Assembly: GCF_025148635.1 (NCBI RefSeq)
Contig: NZ_CP102269.1
Location: forward strand, 3,844,001 to 3,908,000
DNA length: 64,000 bases
Direction: 5' to 3'
From: Butyricimonas virosa
GTDB taxonomy: Bacteria > Bacteroidota > Bacteroidia > Bacteroidales > Marinifilaceae
Shown here: positions 36,802-46,429 of the stretch, in pieces
Layout: every line of letters starts with the position of its first letter
Numbering within the stretch: position 1 is the first letter of the stretch
Notes under the pieces: generated by a model
What the model was told of the DNA's origin: nothing
Seen by the model: only the letters and a program-made list of their open reading frames with translations
Database searches by the model: none
Made by a program: the position numbers and the translations under genes

Positions 36802-38031
36802 TCAGTTTTCCTGCATCCACTCCATGTTTGTCGGATATTGGAATACTTTCAGTTTGAAGAGTGGGAGAATGGCGAACAAATGGTCAAAGATGTCAGCTTG
36901 CACCCGTTCGTAAATCACCCATTCTTTGCGTGCAGAGAAACAGTAGATTTCTAGCGGGATTCCTGTTGGAGTGGGTTGTAGTTGTCGCACCATGTGGGTC
37001 ATATCGAGGTTGATATTGGGGTTGGCGGCAAGCCATGCTTCCAGATATTCCCTGAAAGTCCCGATGTTAGTCAGGCGGCGTTTGTCAAGCGGGTTCTCCA
37101 CGTTGGCATTGTACTCGTTCAACTCTTTCATTTTGCCTTCTATGTAGCTTTTTAGTAGAGCAGATTGTTTTAAGTTTTCAAGGTCTTCATTTGTGAGGTA
37201 ATGTACGGAATAGATGTCAATATTGACGGAACGTTTAATGCGTCGTCCTCCGGATTCCTGCATCCCTCGCCAGTTTGTGAATGATTCTGAGACGAGCTTG
37301 TAAGTTGGGATGGTGGAGATGGTTTTATCCCAGTTTTGCACTTTCACGGTGGTGAGGTTGATCTCGATTACATCACCGTCGGCATTGCTGCTGGGCATGA
37401 CGATCCAGTCACCGATGTTTACCATGCGGTTGGAGATTAACTGTATACCTGCCACGAATCCGAGAATGGAATCTTTGAATACCAGCATGAGGACAGCTGA
37501 GATGGCTCCCAGTCCGGCAAGTAGTGCAACGGGGTCTTTATCGATCAATATGCTGATCACGATGATGATGGCGGCACAGTAGAAAAATATCTTGATCACT
37601 TGGATGAATACCTTGATAGGGCGGTCCTTGGCCATCGGGTAACTGTCGTATATCCGGTTGATACCGTCTAGTATGCTCGACACGATGAGCAGGAAGGAGA
37701 GGGTGATCCAAACATTGATCAGTTTCATGAGGAAGGTAAATTGAGTCCACTCGAATTCCTTGAATACGATTTGTATCACGATGGGGGCGATCAGCAGTCC
37801 CAGCCGGTTAAAGAATCGTTGATCGAGCATGAGATCGTCCCAGTTCGTTGCCGTCCGTTTGGTCAGTTTTAGTACGATACGTGCCAGCCATTGGCGGGTA
37901 AGCACGTGGATAATCCAGTTGATGATACCGATAATCACAAGCAGGGCCATGAAGTAGATGATGTCGGAAATACTTTCCGAGTAAACACCTAGATGCTGTA
38001 AACCGGCTTGAATGTAATTTTCAATCGTCAT
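36802..38031 (-). CDS. MscS-family mechanosensitive channel, YbdG-like
   Basis: 409 residues. Several N-terminal membrane helices (YFMALLVIIGIINWIIHVL, LINVWITLSFLLIVSSIL, VFIQVIKIFFYCAAIIIVI), then the pore helix and beta domain of MscS (LLAGLGAISAVLMLVFKDS, then ISNRMVNIGDWIVMP) and a long cytoplasmic C-terminus. The length and the insertion in the C-terminal domain resemble E. coli YbdG rather than the shorter MscS. It should protect against hypo-osmotic shock in the inner membrane. A good -7 box (TAATTTTG) lies at 38064-38071 on this strand. Confidence 0.92.
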   Translation of the reverse strand: MTIENYIQAGLQHLGVYSESISDIIYFMALLVIIGIINWIIHVLTRQWLARIVLKLTKRTATNWDDLMLDQRFFNRLGLLIAPIVIQIVFKEFEWTQFTFLMKLINVWITLSFLLIVSSILDGINRIYDSYPMAKDRPIKVFIQVIKIFFYCAAIIIVISILIDKDPVALLAGLGAISAVLMLVFKDSILGFVAGIQLISNRMVNIGDWIVMPSSNADGDVIEINLTTVKVQNWDKTISTIPTYKLVSESFTNWRGMQESGGRRIKRSVNIDIYSVHYLTNEDLENLKQSALLKSYIEGKMKELNEYNANVENPLDKRRLTNIGTFREYLEAWLAANPNINLDMTHMVRQLQPTPTGIPLEIYCFSARKEWVIYERVQADIFDHLFAILPLFKLKVFQYPTNMEWMQEN

Positions 38032-38063
38032 GTTTCAAATATTTTAATTGTTTTAACGCACGA

Positions 38064-38071
38064 CAAAATTA
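38064..38071 (-). promoter_or_regulatory. -7 promoter element of the MscS-like gene
   Basis: On the minus strand TAATTTTG matches TAnnTTTG, 32 nt before the start codon. Confidence 0.5.
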
Positions 38072-38103
38072 ATAATTTTAACCTGATATATAGAATTTAC
38101 AGC

Positions 38104-40925
38104 CTAATACGTAACTACCGATGTCTGTTTCTTTCCGTCCATCCACACGGTCAGCGGGGCCTTGAATCGCACGTGGCGGGAGTATTTAAATTCCTCGATG
38201 ACATCCTGTTGCCGGAGAATGTCAAAGTTGATGGAGGCGTCGGCAGACTGGAAGGGGATAGCGAAGTAACCCACTTTCATGGAAGTGACGTTGTGGAAGA
38301 AATGCGAGTCGAGGGAGGCATCCAGCGGGAAGTCGGGAAGTCCCTGTTCCACGATGACTTTGGCATTGGCAATGTCAGACCATTGCACGGGTATCCCGGT
38401 GAGCGGGTCACGTGTGCCCCAGCGGCCTGGTCCGATGAGTAGGTACTTGTCGCCTTCCCGGGCGATCTGCGAGTTATGGCGCTTGATTTCCTCGGCGATT
38501 TCTTCGGTTCGTAATCGGTCGAACTTGTCGGGATCGACGTACACGATGTTCCGGATGTATTGTAATTTCCCGTTTCCCATACCCTTGTCGGCTTTCAGTA
38601 ACACGTGGGTCGGGTCGATGGACAGGTCGTCGATGTCTATGTTATACTCGTTTTTGATTAGCGGTTTGATCTGCAAGAGGTAGAAGACGGGTGTGTTGTT
38701 TTCGAAATTAATGGAAAACTCTATCTCGACGGGAGATCCCATGGCTTGCGAGAAGATGTTCAGCAGGATTTGCAGGGTAGGTGCCAGTGGGAAATAATCG
38801 TATTGGAGTATTTTAGAGAAATCCACGATACGGGGACCTTTGATAGAGAAGTCATAGATGATTTGGTCATTCATGAAGTCGTAAACGGAAGCGGTGTATT
38901 CCAATGTGCCGTCACGCTCGGCTTCTGAGATGTCGTATGCTTTGATGGCAGCGTTTTCCCCGTCTTTTCCCCGTCCCGGTAGAGGTCGTAATCCTGTGCA
39001 AGCATATTCACGCCGTAGAAGTAACGTTGTGATGCTTTGATTTTGTCCTGCGTGGAGGCTAGTTGTAGTTTGGGATAGGTAGGACTGAAACTATGTGTCT
39101 TTTCCCCACCCACGACGTAGGCCTCCAACCCGATGGCGGTGACGGCAAACCCGTCTTCCGGCTGAATGTAGGAGAAGGGATAAAAGTTGTAGGACTGGGC
39201 CACGCCGCTGATTTCGGGGTAGTACCGTCCGTTGTGTTCGTTACCGATAACTTCCTGTATGATGACTGCCATTTTCTCTTCCTCGATTAATCAATGACGT
39301 TGAAATATGCCCGTGATTCCGGCGAGTAGATGGAAGCAAAAACGAGTTTGATGGCGTTCTCGACATCCTCTAGCCGACGTTCGATGTCCGGGTGGTTGTT
39401 GGGGAGTAGGTAAGTGGAATACACTCCGGCAAACGGTTGGTTGAGCGAGTCCTCGAAAAGTCCGGAGAAACGCACGGCCAGCGGTTTGGTCATGACTTGG
39501 AGATACTTTCGCAGGTTGTTTCGCAGTTGCTCGGAGAGGCGTGCCGTGCGGAAGGCTTCCAAAACATGATTGTATTCCTTGTCCTCGAATATGACGTCGT
39601 ATAGATTGTTGTTTTCTAGGAAGTTGTCGAACTCATTCACGCCAATAACGGCCGTCTTGGGGATGGCCACGTGGAGGTCGGGGATGAGTTTCTTGAGGTA
39701 AACATTCTCGATGAAGTTGGAGAGGAACGCCAGTCCTCTCCCCTTACCGCCGAGCGACCCGTCACCGAGCAGAGTGATGTAGCGGTTGGAGTTTACGAGT
39801 TTGGGGTTGAACTTAATGATGCGTCCCCGTAGTTTTTTGAGTTTCGATGCTTCGAAGACGTTCGCTATGAAACGGCGTATCTCGTCCGGGCTTTTGAAGT
39901 AGCTGAAACTGTAACGGTGTAGTTTTTTCGCCAGGTTGATTTCAGCCCTTGCCATGAGCCAGGTGGAAATCCCGTTGCGAATAGCATGATATTCCAACGA
40001 CTCATCGGGGATGGTCATGAGTTTCTGACGAAATTCCTCGATATTGGGTGCCCGGTCGATGACCTTCCCGTTGCGGTCCCGGAAGATGAAATCAAGTTGC
40101 TGCACGTATTTTATGAGACTGACTCCGGCATCCTCGTCTTTCACGCCGTTGTGAGCGTAGCGGACGTCGGAGATAACACCGATAATGTTGTTGCGATATT
40201 TATTGATGATGCCCACGGCATCATCGAAGTTACTGACAAGGATCAGTTTCGGGCGCACCCGCATTCGGAGGATTACATCCATTTCGTCGTTGGAGGATTC
40301 CTCTGCGATGATGGCCTGTGTCTGGCTCATGATCTTGGTGTAGAGAAGGGGCAAGTAGCGGGAATAATACTTAACAGAGTCCTCGACGACGAGGATTACC
40401 CGCACGTCCCCGAGCTTGGTATCGGCTTCTAGGTTGATTTTGTCTTCCAGGTATTTGGCCATGGCGAGGAACACTTTCGTGGAGCCGTTCCACACGAATA
40501 CCCGCTCGATGGATTCACTGATCTCTTTTTCCGAGCGCAGCAAGTAGGAGAGATTGGCGTTGTTGTTGACCAGCATGAGCTGGCAGATGTCGGGATAAAG
40601 CTCTTTTATGTGATGGCTGGTGAGGATAGGAGTTTCCTTGTCCAGTCCTGCCATGATAATATTAAATCGAAGTGGCGTTTTTTCAGTTCGTGCAAGGCTC
40701 CTTCCTCGTTTGCCACGGAGGTGAAACGGGGAGCGGCGAAAAGGTTTAGTTGGAGATATTCACCGAATATCTTTCCGGAGAATTGTCCTTCTCGTTCGAT
40801 GGTGTAGGAGTCGTAGTAGTTGGCGATGAGTAGGATTTCTTTTACCTTGAAGGGCATGAGTTCCTGAAAAATGTCGCGGTCACTCTTTTTCCGCTTGTAT
40901 ATTTTGTTCAAGTCTCTTTTTCCAT
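38104..40925 (-). pseudogene. Broken PEP synthase-like (PEP/pyruvate-binding domain) gene
   Basis: Four overlapping open fragments in different frames make up one gene of about 937 codons. The N-terminal part has a receiver-like region (ELMPFKVKEILLIANYYDSY, KLGDVRVILVVEDSVKYYSR); the middle and C-terminal parts have ATP-grasp PPDK-type segments (LLGDGSLGGKGRGLAFLS, PLAVRFSGLFEDSLNQPFAG, MAVIIQEVIGNEHNGRYYPE). Lesions: a lost base in the T5 run 40917-40921 that puts ATG 40923-40925 out of frame (inferred); a one-base loss near 40655-40660 before MAGLDKE; a one-base loss near 39287 (NVID, then IEEEKMA); and an 11-bp tandem duplication at 38954-38975. Correcting all four gives exactly 938 codons with stop. 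The cell probably lacks this product unless one-base changes are sequencing errors. Confidence 0.88.
38954..38975. repeat. 11-bp tandem duplication inside the broken PEP synthase-like gene
   Basis: TTTTCCCCGTC occurs twice in a row (38954-38964, 38965-38975). Removing one copy joins the frames as R-D-G-E-N-A-A-I-K, so the duplication is the lesion, typical of replication slippage. Confidence 0.9.
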
Positions 40926-40941
40926 GATGTTTTGTTTTGTA

Positions 40942-40949
40942 CAAAGCTA
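40942..40949 (-). promoter_or_regulatory. -7 promoter element of the PEP synthase-like pseudogene
   Basis: TAGCTTTG on the minus strand matches TAnnTTTG, 16 nt before ATG 40923-40925. It overlaps the only in-frame alternative start (TTG), which supports ATG 40925 as the ancestral start and hence an N-terminal frameshift. Confidence 0.5.
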
Positions 40950-41053
40950 AAGATTTGTTGGCGGAATGGCAAGAGAAAGATAAAAGTTAAAAGCTAAAAA
41001 ACTAGAAGATTTTTATTAACTTGCGACGTTTTCTAATAACGGTAACATTTGAT

Positions 41054-41362
41054 ATGAACAAACGTGCCATGCGATCCGGTCTGATGTTGTGCTTTTCCCG
41101 TTGGAACAGGAAAGGATACGCCATTTTTGCCTCGTTGGGCCGAAATGTCCGGATCGGGAGATTGGCTATTCATATTTGTGAGATGTCGTTGCGGAAATCG
41201 TCGAGGAAGGGCGTGATAGTGGAACTGACGGAAGTGTTCGAACGACTGGAGAGGTTGTTCAATGAGTACGAGGAGAAGGTGAAACGAGTGGGGTGCGAGT
41301 TGTTACCGGTTCGTGCCGGAATAGAAGATGCATTCAGTAATTCTTATCATAGTTTGAATTGA
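41054..41362 (+). CDS. Small protein of unknown function with a signal-peptide-like motif
   Basis: 102 residues from ATG 41054; a -7-like TAACTTGC lies at 41017-41024, so a TTG start at 41021 is unlikely. The stretch SRWNRKGYAIFASLGRNVRIG resembles, from memory, the N-termini of TonB-dependent receptors of Bacteroidales, but no clear membrane helix or receptor body follows; the rest (ELTEVFERLERLFNEYEEKV) is helical and charged. It could be a truncated receptor remnant or a real small protein. It ends 1 nt before a terminator-like hairpin that precedes bioB. I do not recognise a function. Confidence 0.45.
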   Translation: MNKRAMRSGLMLCFSRWNRKGYAIFASLGRNVRIGRLAIHICEMSLRKSSRKGVIVELTEVFERLERLFNEYEEKVKRVGCELLPVRAGIEDAFSNSYHSLN

Positions 41363-41363
41363 A

Positions 41364-41396
41364 GGTATTCCTGTCTTCGGGCAGGGTACCTTTTTT
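41364..41396 (+). terminator. Terminator or attenuator between the small ORF and bioB
   Basis: Imperfect stem GGTATTCCTG/CAGGGTACC around a TTCGG-containing loop (41364-41390), followed by six T residues (41391-41396). It lies 29 nt ahead of bioB, with no evident promoter between, so biotin gene expression may depend on read-through. Confidence 0.65.
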
Positions 41397-41418
41397 GTTT
41401 TTTAATAAAGAGCTGGAA

Positions 41419-42399
41419 ATGAAAGAAGAAAATATTATAGAGGAATTGAAGCGAAAGGTCGAGGAAGGAGGACAAGTCACCCGGGAGGAGGCACTGGCCT
41501 TGTCACGAGTGGAAGACAGGAAAGCCTTGTACGAGGCAGCCGGAGCGATTCGGGATCGTTTTGCGGGGCGGTATTTCGATACTTGCTCGATTGTGAATGC
41601 CCGTTCGGGACGTTGTTCTGAGAATTGCAAGTGGTGTGCGCAGTCGGCCGTGTTCAAAACGCACGTGCAGGAGTACGAATTAATTGACGAGGAGAGTTGC
41701 ATGGAGTTGGCGCGGTTGAACGCCAAATACGGGGTGAACAAGTTCTCGTTTGTCACGAGTGGACGCTCCTTGTCGAACAAGAATATCGACAAGTTGTGCG
41801 AGTATGCCGTGAAGATCAAACAGGAGATGAAGATAAACCTTTGTGCTTCCATGGGTTTGCTGACGAAAGAGCAGTTGCAAAGATTGAAAGAGGCAGGTAT
41901 AACTCGCTACCATTGTAACTTGGAAACGTCTCGCCGTTATTTCTCAACCCTTTGTACGTCCCACACGACGGACGAGAAGATCGAGACAATTCGCCATGCG
42001 CTTGAGCTGGGAATGGAGGTTTGTTCCGGGGGTATCATCGGCATGGGCGAGACAATGGAGGATCGCGTGGACTTAGCGCTGACCGTCCGGGAGCTGGGTG
42101 TGAAATCTATTCCGATGAACGTGTTGAACCCAATTCCGGGAACCCCGTTGGAAGGAGCGGCGCCACTTGCGGACGAGGAGGTACTGACAACGGTGGCTGT
42201 TTTCCGTTTCATCAATCCCGATGCCTTCCTGCGCTTTGCCGGGGGACGGGCACTGATCGCGCATATTGAGGAAGATGCTATCCGGGCCGGGATTAACTCG
42301 GCTATTGTGGGTGATCTTCTGACCACGATCGGCTCGAAGGTAATGGAGGACATGGAGAAGGTGAAAAGATTAGGCTTTACGATAGAAGATAATCTTTAA
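41419..42399 (+). CDS. bioB: Biotin synthase BioB
   Basis: 326 residues from ATG 41419 (MKEENIIEEL); the frame is open upstream to 41359 but that part runs through the terminator. Radical-SAM [4Fe-4S] cysteines are C66, C70 and C73 (CSENCKWC), and the biotin-synthase features KFSFVTSGRSLSNKN, YHCNLETSRRYF and PMNVLNPIPGTPLEG are present. It inserts sulfur into dethiobiotin, the last step of biotin synthesis. First gene of a bioBAFGCD operon. A 37-nt AT-rich spacer precedes bioA. Confidence 0.97.
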   Translation: MKEENIIEELKRKVEEGGQVTREEALALSRVEDRKALYEAAGAIRDRFAGRYFDTCSIVNARSGRCSENCKWCAQSAVFKTHVQEYELIDEESCMELARLNAKYGVNKFSFVTSGRSLSNKNIDKLCEYAVKIKQEMKINLCASMGLLTKEQLQRLKEAGITRYHCNLETSRRYFSTLCTSHTTDEKIETIRHALELGMEVCSGGIIGMGETMEDRVDLALTVRELGVKSIPMNVLNPIPGTPLEGAAPLADEEVLTTVAVFRFINPDAFLRFAGGRALIAHIEEDAIRAGINSAIVGDLLTTIGSKVMEDMEKVKRLGFTIEDNL

Positions 42400-42436
42400 C
42401 TTTTAGTTTTTAACTTATAACTTTTAACTTTATAAA

Positions 42437-43720
42437 GTGAACACGGCAGAATTATTAAAATTTGACAGGGTGCATTTATGGCATCCTTACACGTCAACGG
42501 TCAATCCACTCCCGGTTTACCCGGTAAAGAGGGCAGAAGGTGTGTATATTGAACTGGAGGACGGGACCCGTTTGATTGACGGGATGTCCTCGTGGTGGTG
42601 CGTGGTACACGGGTATAATCACCCGGCTATTAACGCTGCTATTGAAGAGCAATTAAAGAATATGTCGCACGTTATGTTTGGCGGGCTGACACACCGTCCA
42701 GCGGTGGAACTGGCGGAGAAGCTGGTGGAAATGGCCCCCGATGGGATTGACAAGGTGTTCTATTGTGATTCCGGGTCTGTGGCCGTGGAGGTAGCGATGA
42801 AGATGGCCTTGCAATATTGGTACGCTGCCGGGAGAGATGATAAGCGCCATTTCTTGACGATCACGAAGGGATACCACGGGGACACGTGGAATGCCATGTC
42901 TGTGTGTGATCCCGTGACGGGAATGCATAATATATTCCGGGGATCGTTGCCCATGCAATATTTTATCCACCGACCGGAAGCCCGCTACGGTGAATCTTGC
43001 CTGCCGGAACATATCGAGGAATTGAAGCAAAGTCTGCGGAATAACCATAACCGTATTGCTGCCGTGATACTGGAACCTATCGTGCAGGGTGCCGGGGGAA
43101 TGTGGTTCTACTCGGCGGATTATTTGCGGCAGGTACGGGAGTTATGTAACGATTACGACGTGTTGCTGATCTGTGACGAGATTGCCACTGGGTTCGGGCG
43201 TACGGGTAAGATGTGGGGAGTGGATCATGCGGGTATCGTGCCGGACATCATGTGTGTCGGGAAAGCGATCACGGGCGGCTACATGAGTTTCGCCGCCACG
43301 ATGGCGACGGAGAAAGTAGCTACCCAGATCTGTACGAAAGATCCCGGTGTGTTTATGCACGGCCCGACGTTCATGGGTAATCCCTTGGCCTGTACTGCGG
43401 CGAATGCTTCGCTGGATTTGATCAGAAGTTACGATTTGACAACCATGATCGGGCGGATTCAGGACCAGCTGGAAAGAGAACTTGCCCCGGCCCGGGAATT
43501 TCCGAATGTGACAGACGTACGGGTGTTGGGTGCTATTGGTGTGGTGGAGATGAAGGAACCCGTGAATATGGGATTAATTCAAGCCGCTTTCGTCAAAGAA
43601 GGCGTGTGGGTGCGCCCGTTCGGTAAGCTGGTGTATGTCATGCCACCTTTCATCATCCGAGACTGGGAATTACAAAGGCTGACATCCGCCTTATTGCACG
43701 TGATCTCGTACTTGAAGTAA
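42437..43720 (+). CDS. bioA: Adenosylmethionine-8-amino-7-oxononanoate aminotransferase BioA
   Basis: 427 residues from GTG 42437. Class III aminotransferase features: HPYTSTVNPLPV, DGMSSWWCVVHGYNHP, the PLP-contact region YCDSGSVAVEVAMKMA, DEIATGFGRTGKMW, and the PLP lysine K276 in VGKAITGGY. The GKAITGGYMSFAATMAT and HGPTFMGNPLACTAA segments are typical of BioA rather than other transaminases. It converts KAPA to DAPA. Between bioB and bioF in the operon. Confidence 0.96.
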   Translation: MNTAELLKFDRVHLWHPYTSTVNPLPVYPVKRAEGVYIELEDGTRLIDGMSSWWCVVHGYNHPAINAAIEEQLKNMSHVMFGGLTHRPAVELAEKLVEMAPDGIDKVFYCDSGSVAVEVAMKMALQYWYAAGRDDKRHFLTITKGYHGDTWNAMSVCDPVTGMHNIFRGSLPMQYFIHRPEARYGESCLPEHIEELKQSLRNNHNRIAAVILEPIVQGAGGMWFYSADYLRQVRELCNDYDVLLICDEIATGFGRTGKMWGVDHAGIVPDIMCVGKAITGGYMSFAATMATEKVATQICTKDPGVFMHGPTFMGNPLACTAANASLDLIRSYDLTTMIGRIQDQLERELAPAREFPNVTDVRVLGAIGVVEMKEPVNMGLIQAAFVKEGVWVRPFGKLVYVMPPFIIRDWELQRLTSALLHVISYLK

Positions 43721-43779
43721 TTGAAGATGCAAGGACTTGTAACTTGCTAACCTGTAACTTTGCCGAAGGCAAAAACACT

Positions 43780-44937
43780 ATGAATAAAGAACGATATATT
43801 AATAAACTGAACAAGATAAAGGAATCGGGGAATTATCGGATGTTGCGAGACGTGCAGCATAACGGTTTCTTGATACATTATAACGAACGGGAAATGCTGA
43901 ATCTCTCGTCGAATGATTACCTGGGGTTGGCATCAAACCCGGTGTTGTACGAGGATTTCCGGAAGGAAACGGACGTGAAGTTGCTGTCGTATAGTGCCGT
44001 GTCGTCGCGTTTGTTATCGGGGAATCACGAGTATTATAGCTTGTTGGAAAATGATTTGAGTGATTTATACGGGAAGGAGGCCGCCTTGGTGCTGAATTCC
44101 GGTTATCATGCGAATATCGGGATATTGCCTGCGCTGGCAGGGAAACGGGACTTGATCGTGGCGGATAAGTTGGTGCACGCCAGTATTATCGACGGCTTGC
44201 GGTTGAGTGAGGCCGAGATGTTACGCTTTCGTCACTTAGATTACGAACATTTGCGGGAAATTCTGTTTAATCATCGGGAGGAATACGATAATGTATTTAT
44301 CGTGACGGAATCCATATTCAGCATGGATGGTGACGTGGCAGACTTGCAGGAGTTGTGTGATCTGAAGAGGGAGTACGACACGTTCCTGTACGTGGACGAG
44401 GCGCACGCTGTCGGAGTTCGGGGAACGAACGGGCTGGGATGTTGCGAAGAACAAGGGTGCATTGATGATATTGATTTTATCGTGGGTACTTTTGGAAAGG
44501 CTTTTGCATCCTACGGGGCTTTCGTGGTTTGTGACGAGATGTTCCGGGATTTCCTGGTGAACACGCAGCGCAGTTTAATTTTCACCACGGCGTTGCCCCC
44601 GGTGAATGTGGCATGGACTCGTTTTATTCTTAACCGAATGCCGGATTTTTACTCTTACCGTATGAAACTGTCAGGTATCGCCGAGCAACTACGTACGACG
44701 TTGGCGAACCGAGGATTCGAGACTCGGGGAGATTCTCATATCGTACCTTTCTTGTGTGGGAGTAACGAGAATAGCGTTTATATGTCCGAGTTGTTCCAAG
44801 ACAATGGTTTTTTCGTGTTGCCCGTGAGATACCCGACCGTACCGAAGAACGAGGCGCGCATCCGTTTCTCGCTGAATGCGGCTATACCGGAGGAAGATTA
44901 CGATTGTTTGATGGAATTTATAGAAATCAGTCTTTAA
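43780..44937 (+). CDS. bioF: 8-amino-7-oxononanoate synthase BioF
   Basis: 385 residues from ATG 43780 (MNKERYINKL); an upstream in-frame start at 43744 would add spacer sequence. Alpha-oxoamine synthase features: NLSSNDYLGLASNP, LNSGYHANIG, ESIFSMDGDVADL, DEAHAVGVRGTNGLG and the PLP lysine K240 in GTFGKAFASYGAF. It condenses pimeloyl-ACP with alanine to form KAPA. A small hairpin (TTTGCC/GGCAAA, about 43757-43771) lies in the 59-nt spacer after bioA. Confidence 0.95.
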   Translation: MNKERYINKLNKIKESGNYRMLRDVQHNGFLIHYNEREMLNLSSNDYLGLASNPVLYEDFRKETDVKLLSYSAVSSRLLSGNHEYYSLLENDLSDLYGKEAALVLNSGYHANIGILPALAGKRDLIVADKLVHASIIDGLRLSEAEMLRFRHLDYEHLREILFNHREEYDNVFIVTESIFSMDGDVADLQELCDLKREYDTFLYVDEAHAVGVRGTNGLGCCEEQGCIDDIDFIVGTFGKAFASYGAFVVCDEMFRDFLVNTQRSLIFTTALPPVNVAWTRFILNRMPDFYSYRMKLSGIAEQLRTTLANRGFETRGDSHIVPFLCGSNENSVYMSELFQDNGFFVLPVRYPTVPKNEARIRFSLNAAIPEEDYDCLMEFIEISL

Positions 44938-44940
44938 TAA

Positions 44941-45029
44941 TTTTAGATTTCATGATTTTAGATTTTAAATTCCAGCCGCATAAATCAGATTCCCAACTTG
45001 AAACTTGTAACTCTCCCAAGGTGAATTCC
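44941..45029 (+). repeat. AT-rich repeat unit between bioF and bioG
   Basis: TTTTAGATTTCATGATTTTA and related units (44941-44970), followed by CCAGCCGCATAAATCAG, which resembles the core of the repeat at 30144. It makes the frame upstream of bioG open by chance. Confidence 0.55.
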
Positions 45030-45680
45030 ATGCGAAGAGAATGGATTACTAAAGAGGGAAGCCGGATGCTCACGTTATTTTTTTGCGGTTGGGGTATGGA
45101 TGAGCGTGCCGTGCAACACGTGAAGGGGAAGGGGGATTTGCTTTTGTTCTATGATTACCGGGATATTTCCGGGGAGGAAGCACCGGAGGTCAAGGGGTAC
45201 GAGAGTGTGCGTGTCGTGGCTTGGTCGATGGGGGTGTGGGCGGCATCGGTGTTGTTGAGTCGTTGGAATATTCCAGTCTCCTACCGGGTAGCAATCAATG
45301 GAACAGAACGTCCGGTAGATGAGCATTACGGGATTCATCCTAAGATATATTTGCTGACCGAGCGGGGTATGACCGAGCAAGGGAGAGACAAGTTCTTTGC
45401 CCGTATGCTCTCGGGGAAGGAGGAGATCGAACGTTTCGAGGAAAATAAGCCTTGCAGGGATATTGATGAGCAACGGGACGAGTTGCGGCTTATCCGGGAG
45501 CAGTCGGTGCGGGAAATGTCCGAAATGTATTGGGACCGGGTTTATATTTCCGAGGGAGATGTTATCTTCCCGGTGGAAAATCAACGGAACTGGTGGAGGG
45601 ATCGTGTTGAGATCATTACCCTATCGGGAGGGCATTACCCGTTTTACGTGCTAGATAATTGGGAAAAGATATGGAAATAA
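45030..45680 (+). CDS. bioG: Pimeloyl-ACP methyl ester carboxylesterase BioG (DUF452 family)
   Basis: 216 residues from ATG 45030 (MRREWITKEGSRMLTLFFCGWGMDE), a typical BioG/DUF452 opening; the longer frame from 44904 runs through repeats. The nucleophile serine S66 lies in AWSMGVWAA. BioG cleaves the methyl ester of pimeloyl-ACP so that BioF can use it, replacing E. coli BioH. It overlaps bioC by 10 nt, and the pairing with bioC is the expected one because BioC adds the methyl group that BioG removes. Confidence 0.9.
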   Translation: MRREWITKEGSRMLTLFFCGWGMDERAVQHVKGKGDLLLFYDYRDISGEEAPEVKGYESVRVVAWSMGVWAASVLLSRWNIPVSYRVAINGTERPVDEHYGIHPKIYLLTERGMTEQGRDKFFARMLSGKEEIERFEENKPCRDIDEQRDELRLIREQSVREMSEMYWDRVYISEGDVIFPVENQRNWWRDRVEIITLSGGHYPFYVLDNWEKIWK

Positions 45681-46429
45681 ATAAAGAAGAGGTAGAACAG
45701 CGTTTCAGGCGGAGTCGAATCAGTTATAATGACAATGCACGGGTGCAGAAAATGGTGGTTAACCGGATGATTCCCATGATCTTGTCATCCGTGAAGCGTG
45801 TGCCGGAGAAGATATTGGAGATTGGTTGCGGTACAGGTTTGTTGACTTCACAACTGCAACGCACTTTCTCGAGTGACGGGTTGTACTTGAACGATTTGGT
45901 GGAAGAGTTGTGTTATCATGCGGCGACTGTTAACCGTGTGTCGCTGACGCATTGTTTCCCGGGGGATGTGGAGAAGTTATTTCTGCCCCTTAGTTTTGAT
46001 CTGATTGCTTCGGCGTCCACCTTCCAGTGGTTTACGACTCCAGAAGAGACGTTCAAGAAATTATCTAAGCGATTGGAACAAAATGGTGTGCTGGTGTTTA
46101 GTACCTTTGGGAAGTTTAATTTACGGGAGATACGATTGACCACGGGCGGCGGGCTTGATTACCGGAGTAAGGAAGAGCTGGAAAAGATGCTGGAACTTTA
46201 CTTTAAAATTGAATTGATAGAGGAAGAGTTTTATATGCTTGAATTTGACAGCCCTTTAGCGGTACTTCAGCATTTGAAAAAGACAGGGGTGAATGTTTCG
46301 GGTGATTCGACAATCTGGACGAAAGGACGGGTGGATGCCTTTATTAAGGACTATAACGCCCGCTTTGCCATTGATGGAAAGGTTACTCTAACTTACCATC
46401 CGCTTTATTTTGTGTGTAGGAAGAGATAA
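45671..46429 (+). CDS. bioC: Malonyl-ACP O-methyltransferase BioC
   Basis: 252 residues from ATG 45671, overlapping the end of bioG. SAM-binding motif I ILEIGCGTGLLTSQL (G52, G54, G56) and the BioC-typical region IASASTFQWF. It methylates malonyl-ACP, starting pimelate synthesis through the fatty-acid pathway. Its presence with BioG means the cell should make pimeloyl-ACP without BioH, BioI or BioW. Confidence 0.94.
   Translation: MEINKEEVEQRFRRSRISYNDNARVQKMVVNRMIPMILSSVKRVPEKILEIGCGTGLLTSQLQRTFSSDGLYLNDLVEELCYHAATVNRVSLTHCFPGDVEKLFLPLSFDLIASASTFQWFTTPEETFKKLSKRLEQNGVLVFSTFGKFNLREIRLTTGGGLDYRSKEELEKMLELYFKIELIEEEFYMLEFDSPLAVLQHLKKTGVNVSGDSTIWTKGRVDAFIKDYNARFAIDGKVTLTYHPLYFVCRKR

Noticed and set aside
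38008..38442. Plus-strand ORFs opposite the MscS and PEP synthase-like genes
   Set aside because: They are antisense shadows of strongly supported minus-strand sequence, with no family resemblance or promoter.
41359..41418. Longer bioB start at 41359
   Set aside because: It would translate through the terminator-like hairpin, and the ATG at 41419 gives the normal BioB N-terminus.
44904..45029. Longer bioG start
   Set aside because: The extra residues are encoded by AT-rich repeats and have no family resemblance; ATG 45030 gives the known BioG opening.
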